Part shown: positions 6,637-13,977 of the stretch, piece after piece
How the letters are laid out: each line of letters starts with the position of its first letter
Numbering within the stretch: position 1 is the first letter of the stretch
Origin: JADFAK01 sp047615865
Lineage (GTDB): Bacteria > Bacteroidota > Bacteroidia > Flavobacteriales_D > Sanyastnellaceae
DNA length: 13,977 bases
Direction of reading: 5' to 3'
Assembly: GCA_047615865.1 (NCBI GenBank)
Contig: JBLHIB010000095.1
Span: 1-13,977, forward strand
Program-made: the position numbers and the translations under genes
The notes under the pieces: generated by a model
Database searches by the model: none
Seen by the model: the letters and a program-made list of their open reading frames with translations, nothing else
Told to the model about the DNA's origin: nothing

Positions 6637-7638
6637 ATGATCCCCAAGATTTCGATAATCATTCCCATGAAAAATGAAGAGTCCTTCATTGAGGAGTGTT
6701 TACTTTCCAGCCTTCGGCAAATGTCTAGCAGTTTCCAAATTCAAATCATCGTTGTGGATGATCACTCAATAGATAAGTCTGCAGCCATAGTAAACTCCAT
6801 ATTTGCTCCCAACAAAACGATACAGCTTATCCCCAACAATGGATCAGGAATTGTCGATGCCCTAAATACAGGAATGGATTATGCTGATGGTCAATTCATC
6901 ACGAGGATGGATGCCGATGATATAATGCCTGAGAGCAAATTAAAGAGCCTTTTGTCTCTTTTGTCCGAGCATCCTTCCATAGATATAGCAACTGGCGAAG
7001 TAGAGTACATAAGCACGGGCAAAGAATTAAATGAAGGGTACGTTAGATACGCCGATTGGCTAAACAGAATTAATGCGGACAACCCTTTTGATCATATCTA
7101 CAAGGAGTGCCCAATCGCATCGCCAAATTGGATGATGCGCATGCCCAAGTTTAAAGAATGTGGGGGGTTCAATGACCTGAATTATCCAGAGGATTATGAC
7201 TTGGTCTTTCGGTGGCACAAAGCCGGCTTAAGCTCCATGTGTGCAAGTTCTGTGACTCATATATGGAGAGATCACAACGCTCGGGCATCTCGCAATGACC
7301 CAAACTATGCCGATAACCGTTTTATTGAACTCAAAGTAGCCCGTTTTATTGAGATTGATCGAGATGAGAAAGTTCCCTTGATATTGCTAGGTGCTGGTAA
7401 GAAAGGGAAATTGATTGCGCGCCAACTCAAACAATTCAATTGCCCATTTATGTGGTTTACCAATAACCCCAATAAAATAGGGGTAGACATCTATGGTATT
7501 GTGCTTGATGATTGGAATGATTTGTCTGATGTGGGTCCCAGTCAGCTCATCAATGCCGTATCTGCTCCTTCAGATTTTCCAGAAATTCAATCTATGCTTG
7601 ATCAATTTTGTGATTGCACGACTTACTCGTTTTTTTAA
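6637..7638 (+). CDS. Family 2 glycosyltransferase with C-terminal Rossmann-like domain
   Basis: A 333-residue inverting glycosyltransferase (GT-A fold) expected to move a sugar from a nucleotide-sugar donor to an acceptor in surface polysaccharide or glycan assembly, at the cytoplasmic side. Seen: the opening strand ISIIIPMKNEE at residues 5-15, VVDDHS with D41 and D42 for nucleotide binding, the metal-binding DADD at 92-95, and PEDYD at 184-188, the likely catalytic acidic motif. From about residue 244 a second module starts with LILLGAGKKGKLIARQL, a GxGxxG-like nucleotide-binding loop (first Gly near 252), about 90 residues in all. The frame runs back to 6574, but that part lies inside rnpB, so the ATG at 6637 is chosen; it is 17 bases after helix P1. 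Expression probably depends on read-through from the rnpB promoter or on a promoter inside rnpB. Sugar and acceptor are unknown. Confidence 0.86.
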   Translation: MIPKISIIIPMKNEESFIEECLLSSLRQMSSSFQIQIIVVDDHSIDKSAAIVNSIFAPNKTIQLIPNNGSGIVDALNTGMDYADGQFITRMDADDIMPESKLKSLLSLLSEHPSIDIATGEVEYISTGKELNEGYVRYADWLNRINADNPFDHIYKECPIASPNWMMRMPKFKECGGFNDLNYPEDYDLVFRWHKAGLSSMCASSVTHIWRDHNARASRNDPNYADNRFIELKVARFIEIDRDEKVPLILLGAGKKGKLIARQLKQFNCPFMWFTNNPNKIGVDIYGIVLDDWNDLSDVGPSQLINAVSAPSDFPEIQSMLDQFCDCTTYSFF

Positions 7639-7752
7639 AAGGACATACAATTGTAATCTCTATCTTTAGGGCACTTCATTGGTTTGTGGCTTTACTATTG
7701 TCTTGCAAGGAAAGGTTTAGCCCGTTGATTATTAATTTCTAATTCTGGAAGA

Positions 7753-9660
7753 ATGAACCCAAGTTACGTCAGAAATGGTGTCGCACTTGCTATTTTGCTT
7801 AGTGTTGGCTTTATGGCTTTGTCCTGGTCTTACCACGAGCCATCAGTTTATCAGCATCGTTCTGCTGTTGGCGATTATCCCACGGCATACAATTCACTAT
7901 TCACAGGTTCTGGTTCGTGCATCCAATGCCATGGACATGATACGGCTATGATCGCAAGTGTCGACGTGCAGGGAAACGATGTAAACGTAGTTGATGCTTG
8001 GAGCTCAACAATGATGGCCAATAGTGCCAAAGATCCTTTTTGGATAGCCAAAGTGAGTCATGAAGTGTTGGCCAACCCAGGGTTGCAAACTGAAATAGAA
8101 GATAAATGCACTTCATGTCACGCGCCTTTGGGTCATTTTGCAGCAAAACATGATGGCGCTTTGAATTATACCATTGCTGAAATGTTGGTTGATAGCTTAG
8201 CTCTAGACGGAGTTTCCTGCTTGGCATGCCATCAGCAAGATTCTGTTGGTCTGGGAGATCAGTTTTCTGGTCAGCTTGTTTATGACACAAATAGAGTCGC
8301 ATACGGCCAATACCCCAGTCCTCTGGTGAGTCCAATGGCTTTGGTGTCAAATTATATCCCTGAGCATAGCATGCATATCGAAAAAGCTGAAATTTGTGCC
8401 TCTTGTCATACGCTTATAACCGATGCTGTGGATCTTGAGGGAAATTTGACAGGAACAGATTTTGTCGAACAAGCTACATACCAAGAATGGCTCAATTCAC
8501 AATACGGAGAGTCGCAACAAAATTGCCAATCATGCCATATGCCCGTCGCAGTAAAAAGCGAGGTGGTTCTCGCAGCAGGCTATGATACTCCTGGGCGTTC
8601 TCCTTTTTATAAACATGAATTCGCTGGCGCAAATGCTTTGATGTTGTCCATATTGCAAGATAATGCGGATGAATTGGATATTCTGGCATCTTCAGAATCG
8701 TTTGACAAAAGTATTGCCGCAACCATGAACATGTTGCAGAACAAGAGCTGTCAAGTAGAAGCTCTCTTAGACTACCGAACTGCCGACTCTCTTTACTTTG
8801 ACGTCAATCTTGACAATCTTGCCGGGCATAAGTTTCCAAGCGGTTACCCTTCGCGACGGGCGATTCTGGAAGTAATCGTTGTAGATGAGTTGGGTGATAC
8901 AATTTTTCACTCAGGTCGGTTTACAGAAGATTATCAAACGGCCAACGAGGATCTGCCTTTTGAACCACACTACGACATGATCAATGCGGAGGAGGATGTT
9001 CAGATTTATGAAATTGTAATGGGCAATGTAGACGGTGAGTTTACAACAGTGCTAGATCAAGCCTTTGAGCCGCTTAAAGACAATCGTCTTGTTCCCAATG
9101 GTTTTTCATTCGATCATTATTCTTATGATACAACAGCTGTTGTTGGCGCCGCCGAACTGGACAATAACTTCGCGATCGAAAGTTCTATTAACGATGTAGT
9201 ACGCTACGCCGTTGATGTGGACGGGTATTTGGGTATGATTCAAGTCACTGCCAATCTATGGTACCAATCGTTGCCACCCAGATGGATGGAAGAGATATTT
9301 AATGAGAGCACCCCTGAAATCGATGCATTTGAAGACATGTATGACAATGCCGATAAGTCTCCAATCTTGATCGATAGCGATGATTTTGAGCTTGAGGCGT
9401 CGGTAGATTTGGAAGAATCGCATCAAATACTATCCGCCTTCAACCTTGTGAATAACGTATCTTGTGACGGATGTTTTTCTTGTGAGGTACATGAAGCAGG
9501 TATTGTACGAGTTTTTTCAATTGAGGGGAAACTGATAAGCACTCAACAAGTACTAGCGGGAAAACTGAGATTTAACGTCAATGCCACTGGATACATTGTA
9601 GTAGATTTTGAAGATACCAATGGGCAACACTTCTCAACGAAAGCATTGATAGTTAATTAA
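7753..9660 (+). CDS. Five-heme c-type cytochrome, exported, probable T9SS-type tail
   Basis: A 635-residue multiheme cytochrome c. An uncleaved anchor or signal peptide is visible at residues 9-26. Five CxxCH heme-attachment motifs occur at C56 (CIQCH), C119 (CTSCH), C156 (CLACH), C215 (CASCH) and C258 (CQSCH). Spare histidines nearby (CHGHD, VSHEV, GHFAAKH, EHSMH, YKHEF) can serve as second axial ligands. GHKFPSGYPSRR at about 358-369 marks a beta-rich module common in multiheme cytochromes of this type. The end (about 585-635) resembles the second half of a T9SS sorting domain (VFSIEGKLI, then GYIVVDF and KALIVN), preceded by CDGCFSC at 571-577. Hemes would be attached in the periplasm, and the tail suggests transfer to the outer surface. 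The next gene starts 31 bases on, so the two are probably co-transcribed. I see no convincing promoter in the 114-base gap upstream. Electron donor and acceptor are unknown. Confidence 0.85.
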   Translation: MNPSYVRNGVALAILLSVGFMALSWSYHEPSVYQHRSAVGDYPTAYNSLFTGSGSCIQCHGHDTAMIASVDVQGNDVNVVDAWSSTMMANSAKDPFWIAKVSHEVLANPGLQTEIEDKCTSCHAPLGHFAAKHDGALNYTIAEMLVDSLALDGVSCLACHQQDSVGLGDQFSGQLVYDTNRVAYGQYPSPLVSPMALVSNYIPEHSMHIEKAEICASCHTLITDAVDLEGNLTGTDFVEQATYQEWLNSQYGESQQNCQSCHMPVAVKSEVVLAAGYDTPGRSPFYKHEFAGANALMLSILQDNADELDILASSESFDKSIAATMNMLQNKSCQVEALLDYRTADSLYFDVNLDNLAGHKFPSGYPSRRAILEVIVVDELGDTIFHSGRFTEDYQTANEDLPFEPHYDMINAEEDVQIYEIVMGNVDGEFTTVLDQAFEPLKDNRLVPNGFSFDHYSYDTTAVVGAAELDNNFAIESSINDVVRYAVDVDGYLGMIQVTANLWYQSLPPRWMEEIFNESTPEIDAFEDMYDNADKSPILIDSDDFELEASVDLEESHQILSAFNLVNNVSCDGCFSCEVHEAGIVRVFSIEGKLISTQQVLAGKLRFNVNATGYIVVDFEDTNGQHFSTKALIVN

Positions 9661-9691
9661 ATAAGGAAATTTTGAACCAAAACCATACAAC

Positions 9692-12433
9692 ATGAAACAT
9701 TTTACAAAAATGTTATCTGTATTTGGAGGATGCCTAATTGCGGTTTCTTCTCAAGCGCAGGTAACTTTTACCAACGGCTCTGCGCTGCTCGGACCCATTA
9801 GTGGGAGTGGGTATGAAGATTGCGCCGTCGACATGAATGGCGATCACCTGGATGACGTTGTTAGAGTTGTAGGATCTGGAATCTACATCGATTACCAACA
9901 GATTGACGGTACTTTCGAACAAACATTTTTTCCTCTATCTATAGAAAATCCTCCATCTTGGAGTATTTGTGCTGCAGATATAGATGAGAATGGATATACA
10001 GATTTGCTTTTTGGCAATGGATCTGCAGTATCTTTTGCATATTCCAATGACGACGGTACAGCTTTTACGGAAGTTGCTTTTCCTGAGTATATTTTTTCTC
10101 AACGATCAACTTTTTCTGACATAAATAACGATGGCGAAATCGATGCCTTCGTTTGTCATGATGTCGACCAATCACATCCGTATTACAACGTAGATGGTCA
10201 AATGGTTCTTGACCAAGCTCAATTTCCAACGTTGGATATTGGTGGCAACTATGCCGCAATCTGGTGTGATTATGATAACGATTGGGATCAAGACCTTTAT
10301 ATCACGAAATGCCGTGGAGGTGCTCCTGAAGGAGATCCTCAAAGAGTCAACCTATTATACCGTAACGACGGTGATGGTACCTTCACAAGTGTAGGACCTG
10401 AGACCGGAATGGATGATGGTGACCAAAGTTGGACTACTTGTTTTGAAGACTTTGACAACGATGGTGACTTTGATGCATTTACTGTGAATCACGCCTGGGC
10501 CAACCGTATGATGGAGAATAACGGAGACGGTACATTTACTGATATCATTGGTGTAACTGGAATTAACGCAGGTGACCTCGGTGCATGGAATTGCGATGCA
10601 GGTGATTTTGACAACAACGGATTTGTCGATATTTTTTCCGAAATGGGAACTGAGCTTTATCTCAACAATGGCGACGGAACATATAGTGAAGGACAACTAT
10701 CTTTTAATCAAGGTGGTATTGGTGACTTCAACGACGATGGTTTTCTAGACGTGATCAATAACAACAATTTGTGGTTGAACGACGGAAACGATAACAACTG
10801 GTTGAAAGTTGGTCTAGAAGGAATCATCTCTAATAAAAATGGAATTGGCGCTAGAATCGAGATCTACGGAGATTGGGGAATCCAAATTCGTGAAATCCGC
10901 GCTGGTGAAAGCTTTAGCCCTATGAGTTCACTTGATGAGCACTTCGGATTGGGAACTGCTACAGAAGTTGAGTCGATTGTTGTGAAATGGCCTTCAGGGG
11001 TTGTTACCCTTATTGATAATCCTGATATCAACTCTACGATTATTATACCTGAGTCTTCTTGTACTTCTCCTAATAACACAATTGGTGTTGATGGGATTAC
11101 TTCAATATGCCCTGGTGAATCAGTTGAATTGACTGCTGAATCTGGAACTTCATACAACTGGTCAAACGGAGAGACTACTCAATCAATAGAGGTGGTAGCT
11201 GGAGGAAATTATTCTGTTGTAATCTGGAATGAAGAAGGATGTGCTTCTTTGAGTGACAATGTAATTGTTGATGTTCTGGAAGATGAAACTCCTTCTCTAA
11301 TATTAGAAGGGAATGATGTCTTCTGTGAAGGTGGTTCAGTTATATTAACTTCAACGATTGGGGATAATTACAACTGGTCAAATGGAGACGTCACACAATC
11401 AATCGTTGTGGATGAATCTGGAGAGTATACTGTTATGATTGATGCTATCTGTTCTGCAGACCAGCTTGAATCACAAGCGATTACTATTACCGTGCTTGAC
11501 GCGGCTGACGTGCCTGTTTCAACAAGTGTTGAATTGGCCTCACCTGGTGCAGCAATTCTAAACGCCACTGGTGAGAATCTTATGTGGTATGATGCTGAAG
11601 ATGCTGTTGTTTCAATTGGTGGAGGAACATCTATTGAAACAGACCTAGTAAATGTTGGCGCTCCTCTCACGTATTGGGTGGAAGCCAATACAATCTACGG
11701 TGGCGGTGAAGAATCTGGTGGTAAAGTAGACAATGAAGGCGGCGGTGGAATACCAGCTTCTGGCGGTGTTCTTTACTTTGATGCTTTCGAACCATTTACT
11801 CTTTTGGAAGTTACCGTTTATGTCCCAGAAGGGGAGTCAACTTCTGAACGTACGATTCAATTGTATGACCAAAACGGCACTGTTATCGGTGAGCATATCG
11901 AGGCTTTTGAAGTAGGTACACACCAAGTTGCTTTGAATTTCGAAGTACCAATGGGCAATGGCTTGTCGATTGGTTGTTTGGAAAACAATTTTTTCAGAAA
12001 TAGCGATGGAGTTTCTTATCCATATGCTGTTGGAACCGTAGGAACAATTTACGATTCAACTTTTGGAACGTCTTATTACTACTATTTCTTCAATTGGCAA
12101 ATTCAAAAGGAACAAATGGTTTGCCCTTCTGATCGTATAGAAGTCAACGCTTCTGTAGTTGGTGTTGAGGAACTAGGCTTGTTTTCAAGTCTTTCGATCT
12201 TCCCAAATCCTGCTTCAGATAAGGTGACTATTTCATTGGAGCTCATGAAAGGCTCTAAAGTAACTATGCGTCTTTCTGATGTTACTGGTGCAATTGTTCT
12301 TAGTCAAGACTGGGGACAGGTTACCGGAATTCAAAATCGCAACATGGATACAGATAATTTAGCTCCTGGAGTTTATTCAGTATCAATTTCTGTTGGCGAA
12401 TCAATTTCGAACACTTCATTGATTATTGAATAA
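9692..12433 (+). CDS. FG-GAP/UnbV (ASPIC) surface protein with Ig-like, beta-sandwich and T9SS domains
   Basis: A 913-residue secreted mosaic protein. Seen in order: a signal peptide (to about residue 23, ending SSQAQ); FG-GAP/VCBS-type repeats at about 40-365 with many calcium-binding-like D-x-(D/N)-x-D-G loops (DMNGDHLDD, DFDNDGDFD, DFNDDGFLD), forming a likely beta-propeller; an ASPIC/UnbV domain at about 370-453 (GIGARIEIYG, REIRAGESFSPMSSL, HFGLG, VVKWPSG); two Ig-like domains at about 458-610, each with a YNWSNG(E/D)xTQSI motif; a glycine-rich linker near 670-690; a beta-sandwich module at about 690-815 of a type common in Bacteroidota secreted proteins; and a T9SS sorting domain from about 832 (IFPNPASDKVTI, LSDVTGAIV, APGVYSVSI). 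Such proteins bind proteins or glycans outside the cell. It follows the multiheme cytochrome by 31 bases and ends at a terminator, so the pair is likely an operon. A direct partnership with the cytochrome is inference. Confidence 0.88.
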   Translation: MKHFTKMLSVFGGCLIAVSSQAQVTFTNGSALLGPISGSGYEDCAVDMNGDHLDDVVRVVGSGIYIDYQQIDGTFEQTFFPLSIENPPSWSICAADIDENGYTDLLFGNGSAVSFAYSNDDGTAFTEVAFPEYIFSQRSTFSDINNDGEIDAFVCHDVDQSHPYYNVDGQMVLDQAQFPTLDIGGNYAAIWCDYDNDWDQDLYITKCRGGAPEGDPQRVNLLYRNDGDGTFTSVGPETGMDDGDQSWTTCFEDFDNDGDFDAFTVNHAWANRMMENNGDGTFTDIIGVTGINAGDLGAWNCDAGDFDNNGFVDIFSEMGTELYLNNGDGTYSEGQLSFNQGGIGDFNDDGFLDVINNNNLWLNDGNDNNWLKVGLEGIISNKNGIGARIEIYGDWGIQIREIRAGESFSPMSSLDEHFGLGTATEVESIVVKWPSGVVTLIDNPDINSTIIIPESSCTSPNNTIGVDGITSICPGESVELTAESGTSYNWSNGETTQSIEVVAGGNYSVVIWNEEGCASLSDNVIVDVLEDETPSLILEGNDVFCEGGSVILTSTIGDNYNWSNGDVTQSIVVDESGEYTVMIDAICSADQLESQAITITVLDAADVPVSTSVELASPGAAILNATGENLMWYDAEDAVVSIGGGTSIETDLVNVGAPLTYWVEANTIYGGGEESGGKVDNEGGGGIPASGGVLYFDAFEPFTLLEVTVYVPEGESTSERTIQLYDQNGTVIGEHIEAFEVGTHQVALNFEVPMGNGLSIGCLENNFFRNSDGVSYPYAVGTVGTIYDSTFGTSYYYYFFNWQIQKEQMVCPSDRIEVNASVVGVEELGLFSSLSIFPNPASDKVTISLELMKGSKVTMRLSDVTGAIVLSQDWGQVTGIQNRNMDTDNLAPGVYSVSISVGESISNTSLIIE

Positions 12434-12456
12434 TAATCGATGTTATCTAACATATC

Positions 12457-12490
12457 AAGGGCTGGCCATTTCATATGACCAGCCCTTTTT
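12457..12490 (+). terminator. Rho-independent terminator after the cytochrome/UnbV operon
   Basis: Stem AAGGGCTGG (12457-12465) with CCAGCCCTT (12479-12487), extended across one C/A mismatch by CAT/ATG around a 5-base loop, followed on the plus strand by more T. It stands 24 bases after the UnbV-protein stop and 18 bases before the stop of the convergent ATP-grasp gene, so it may also slow transcription coming from the right. Confidence 0.88.
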
Positions 12491-12507
12491 ATTTGCCCTA
12501 GATTGTA

Positions 12508-13407
12508 TCAGGCAATTTTTCCTTTGATCATCGTAACCAGACTATCAGCGGCTGTGTCGCATTCACGAAACCACAGTTCTGGCTCGATAATCTCCAATTC
12601 TCCCAAAGCCAATTCGCCTTGATTATCAATGAAATAATCCACTCTGGCATACGAAGTATCGAAAGGACAAGCTTCAATACATGTTTTTGCAAACTCAATT
12701 TCCTTTTGGCTAGGGATATACTCACCAACACTTCCGCCAAAATTGTCTTGCACGCGAAAATCTCCTGCGGCAGCGCTCTTGATAATAGAATGGCTGTATT
12801 GTTCCCCAAACATTATACTACTCATCTCACCTTGGCTCACAATGTTGTTCTGGAATTCTTGAATCATCATATCCTCTTCGGAAAACAAAGAGTTGATGAA
12901 TTCACTTTTTAACTCGATTTCATCTCTGTTGAACAAGTGCGTCTCTCTGCCGCCAGCTGAAACTCTGGGTTTGATAATAAACTTCTCCCAATTCAGAGAT
13001 AGTGCAAGGCTCGCGACGTTTTTTGAATCATTCTTGTCGAAGAAAATGGTCTGTGGAATATTGATTCCTTGAGACTGCATCTCTCTTAAATATATCTTGT
13101 CCAAGTTCCACCCAACGGCCTCAACTGGGTTGAATAGTAGTGTTGATTTATTTGCGCGTAGCAGCCAGCTTTTAAACTCATCAAATCGCATGTGGTAATC
13201 CCAAATTGCCCGAATCACCAAACATTTCGTTGAAGACCAATCAAAAGTTTTCGATGTCCATTCAATACGTGTCGCCCGCAGACCTTGACGAGCACATGAA
13301 TCCAATAACAGCTGGTCCTCTTGAATAGCCTGATTTGAATACCAGTCGCTTGTATTGGGGTCAATGAATCTATTAGCTGTGACTAGAACGATATCAAAAG
13401 TTTTCAT
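12508..13407 (-). CDS. ATP-grasp domain protein (RimK/glutathione-synthetase-like), substrate unknown
   Basis: A 299-residue soluble protein of the ATP-grasp superfamily, which joins a carboxylate to an amine or thiol through an acyl-phosphate. Seen: an N-terminal pre-ATP-grasp region with IWDYHMRFDEF; NLDKIYLREMQSQGINIPQT at about 100-120, the usual entry to the ATP-grasp fold; the lysine and glycine loop KPRVSAGGRET with K146; IQEFQ for adenine contacts; and GELEIIEPELWF with E270, E272 and E275, the likely Mg2+-ATP ligands. The EIIEPELWF ending resembles a group of stand-alone ligases that includes the D-cycloserine enzyme DcsG, but I would not transfer that function. The ATG at 13407 is preferred over the in-frame TTG at 13440: it begins MKTFDIVLVT, a natural first strand, and weak TAnnTTTG-like sequences (TTTATTTG at 13445-13438) lie upstream of it. 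It has no biosynthetic neighbours and sits 93 bases downstream of creD on the same strand. Confidence 0.82.
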   Translation of the reverse strand: MKTFDIVLVTANRFIDPNTSDWYSNQAIQEDQLLLDSCARQGLRATRIEWTSKTFDWSSTKCLVIRAIWDYHMRFDEFKSWLLRANKSTLLFNPVEAVGWNLDKIYLREMQSQGINIPQTIFFDKNDSKNVASLALSLNWEKFIIKPRVSAGGRETHLFNRDEIELKSEFINSLFSEEDMMIQEFQNNIVSQGEMSSIMFGEQYSHSIIKSAAAGDFRVQDNFGGSVGEYIPSQKEIEFAKTCIEACPFDTSYARVDYFIDNQGELALGELEIIEPELWFRECDTAADSLVTMIKGKIA

Positions 13408-13500
13408 GCGCGAAGGTATCAAAGTGATCAGATGTGACAAATAAAAAGCCCGAGGACAAAAGTCAACGATATTTAAAACAGATTTTTAGTGGCTCAAATA

Positions 13501-13977
13501 TCAATTTTTAAGACCCTCAGTCTCAAGGGAACTTTGTTTGAGTTGATACCAATCCATTCTTCGGCTGGCAAACATGAGCGTTGCAAGAGCAATGAACAAA
13601 CCAATGCTTCCTACAAGCAGGGCGAAATCTACCAATTGTATGATGACGTATATGAAGAAATAGAGCAGACCCATAACCGATACAACCAGCCAAGCCAGTT
13701 TGTTCGAATTGAAAGCCGCCTTCATATAAGTTCCAATCAATGCAATGATCGATAGCCCGGCAATTGTGTAAGCCCATTTGAAACCGATGTGTTCACCGAG
13801 GGAAAGGAGGAGGATGTAGAAAACACACAAGGATAGGCCCACCAACATGAATTGTACTGGATGAAGCTTGATGCCTTTGGATATTTGAATGATGAAAAAA
13901 GTGAGGAATGTGAGGGCGATAAATAGAACGGCGTATTTGGCAGCTCTTTCGGTTGACTTGTAGTCGTTGGTTTCCTC
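13501..13977 (-). CDS. creD: CreD-like inner membrane protein (partial, N-terminus beyond window)
   Basis: The C-terminal 158 residues of a CreD family protein (E. coli CreD has 450); the 5' part lies beyond the right edge, and the frame is open to the last base. Seen: YKSTERAAKYAVLFIALTFLTFFI, LHPVQFMLVGLSLCVFYILLLSLGEHIGF and DFALLVGSIGLFIALATLMFASRRMDWY, which follow the conserved CreD C-terminal pattern (ERA.KY, HP.Q..LVG, LLLS..EH, D.ALL.GS.GLF, R.DWY) across about six transmembrane helices. In enterobacteria creD belongs to the CreBC regulon and its loss changes envelope and colicin responses. In Bacteroidota it is usually a stand-alone gene, often beside a small regulator, which would be outside this window. 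The molecular activity of the family is unknown. No hairpin terminator is visible in the gap before the ATP-grasp gene, so read-through into it is possible. Confidence 0.93.
   Translation of the reverse strand, partial: EETNDYKSTERAAKYAVLFIALTFLTFFIIQISKGIKLHPVQFMLVGLSLCVFYILLLSLGEHIGFKWAYTIAGLSIIALIGTYMKAAFNSNKLAWLVVSVMGLLYFFIYVIIQLVDFALLVGSIGLFIALATLMFASRRMDWYQLKQSSLETEGLKN

Noticed and set aside
6363..6689. Minus-strand open frame of 108 codons
   Set aside because: It is antisense to RNase P RNA; such frames are a well-known source of false hypothetical proteins.
7661..7700. Promoter-like words TATCTTTA and TACTATTG before the cytochrome gene
   Set aside because: Each has a mismatch to TAnnTTTG and neither has a TTG at proper spacing, so I did not list a promoter.

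Overview
The window looks like a chromosomal segment of a Bacteroidota bacterium, probably an aquatic member of the Flavobacteriales. Three things support this. Two and probably three proteins carry type IX secretion (T9SS) C-terminal sorting domains, with SprB-type, FG-GAP and UnbV modules. The recognisable promoters follow the Bacteroidota pattern TTG, about 20 bases, TAnnTTTG. The genes lack Shine-Dalgarno sequences and have A-rich leaders instead. I see no insertion sequence, phage, CRISPR array or tRNA, and nothing in composition that demands recent transfer. The species cannot be named from the sequence.

Layout, left to right. Positions 1-1948 (minus strand) hold an HU-type DNA-binding protein with its own promoter and terminator, then a TrmH-like tRNA 2'-O-methyltransferase whose 3' end overlaps a MATE efflux transporter; the transporter runs off the left edge. 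Positions 1949-2265 are a 317-base non-coding stretch with the HU promoter and several same-direction DnaA-box-like words, one of them a perfect match. Positions 2266-3592 hold a membrane-anchored peroxiredoxin-like protein (minus) and a 4-hydroxybenzoyl-CoA-thioesterase-family protein (plus), which diverge from two facing TACATTTG boxes. Positions 3784-6192 encode a secreted protein with six SprB-like repeats of about 77 residues and a sorting domain. Positions 6217-6620 pack a strong terminator, the rnpB promoter and RNase P RNA, followed 17 bases later by a family 2 glycosyltransferase with an extra C-terminal nucleotide-binding-like domain.

Positions 7753-12433 are a likely two-gene operon: a five-CxxCH multiheme cytochrome c with a probable surface-sorting tail, and a large FG-GAP/UnbV protein with a clear sorting domain. 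This pair is the most intriguing part of the window. It could place a redox protein and a partner on the outer surface, but its substrate and electron route are unknown. A terminator at 12457-12490 separates it from two minus-strand genes: an ATP-grasp ligase of unknown substrate and the C-terminal third of CreD, cut by the right edge.

The rest is a mixture of housekeeping genes (HU, TrmH, RNase P RNA) and envelope or secreted functions. They do not form one pathway.
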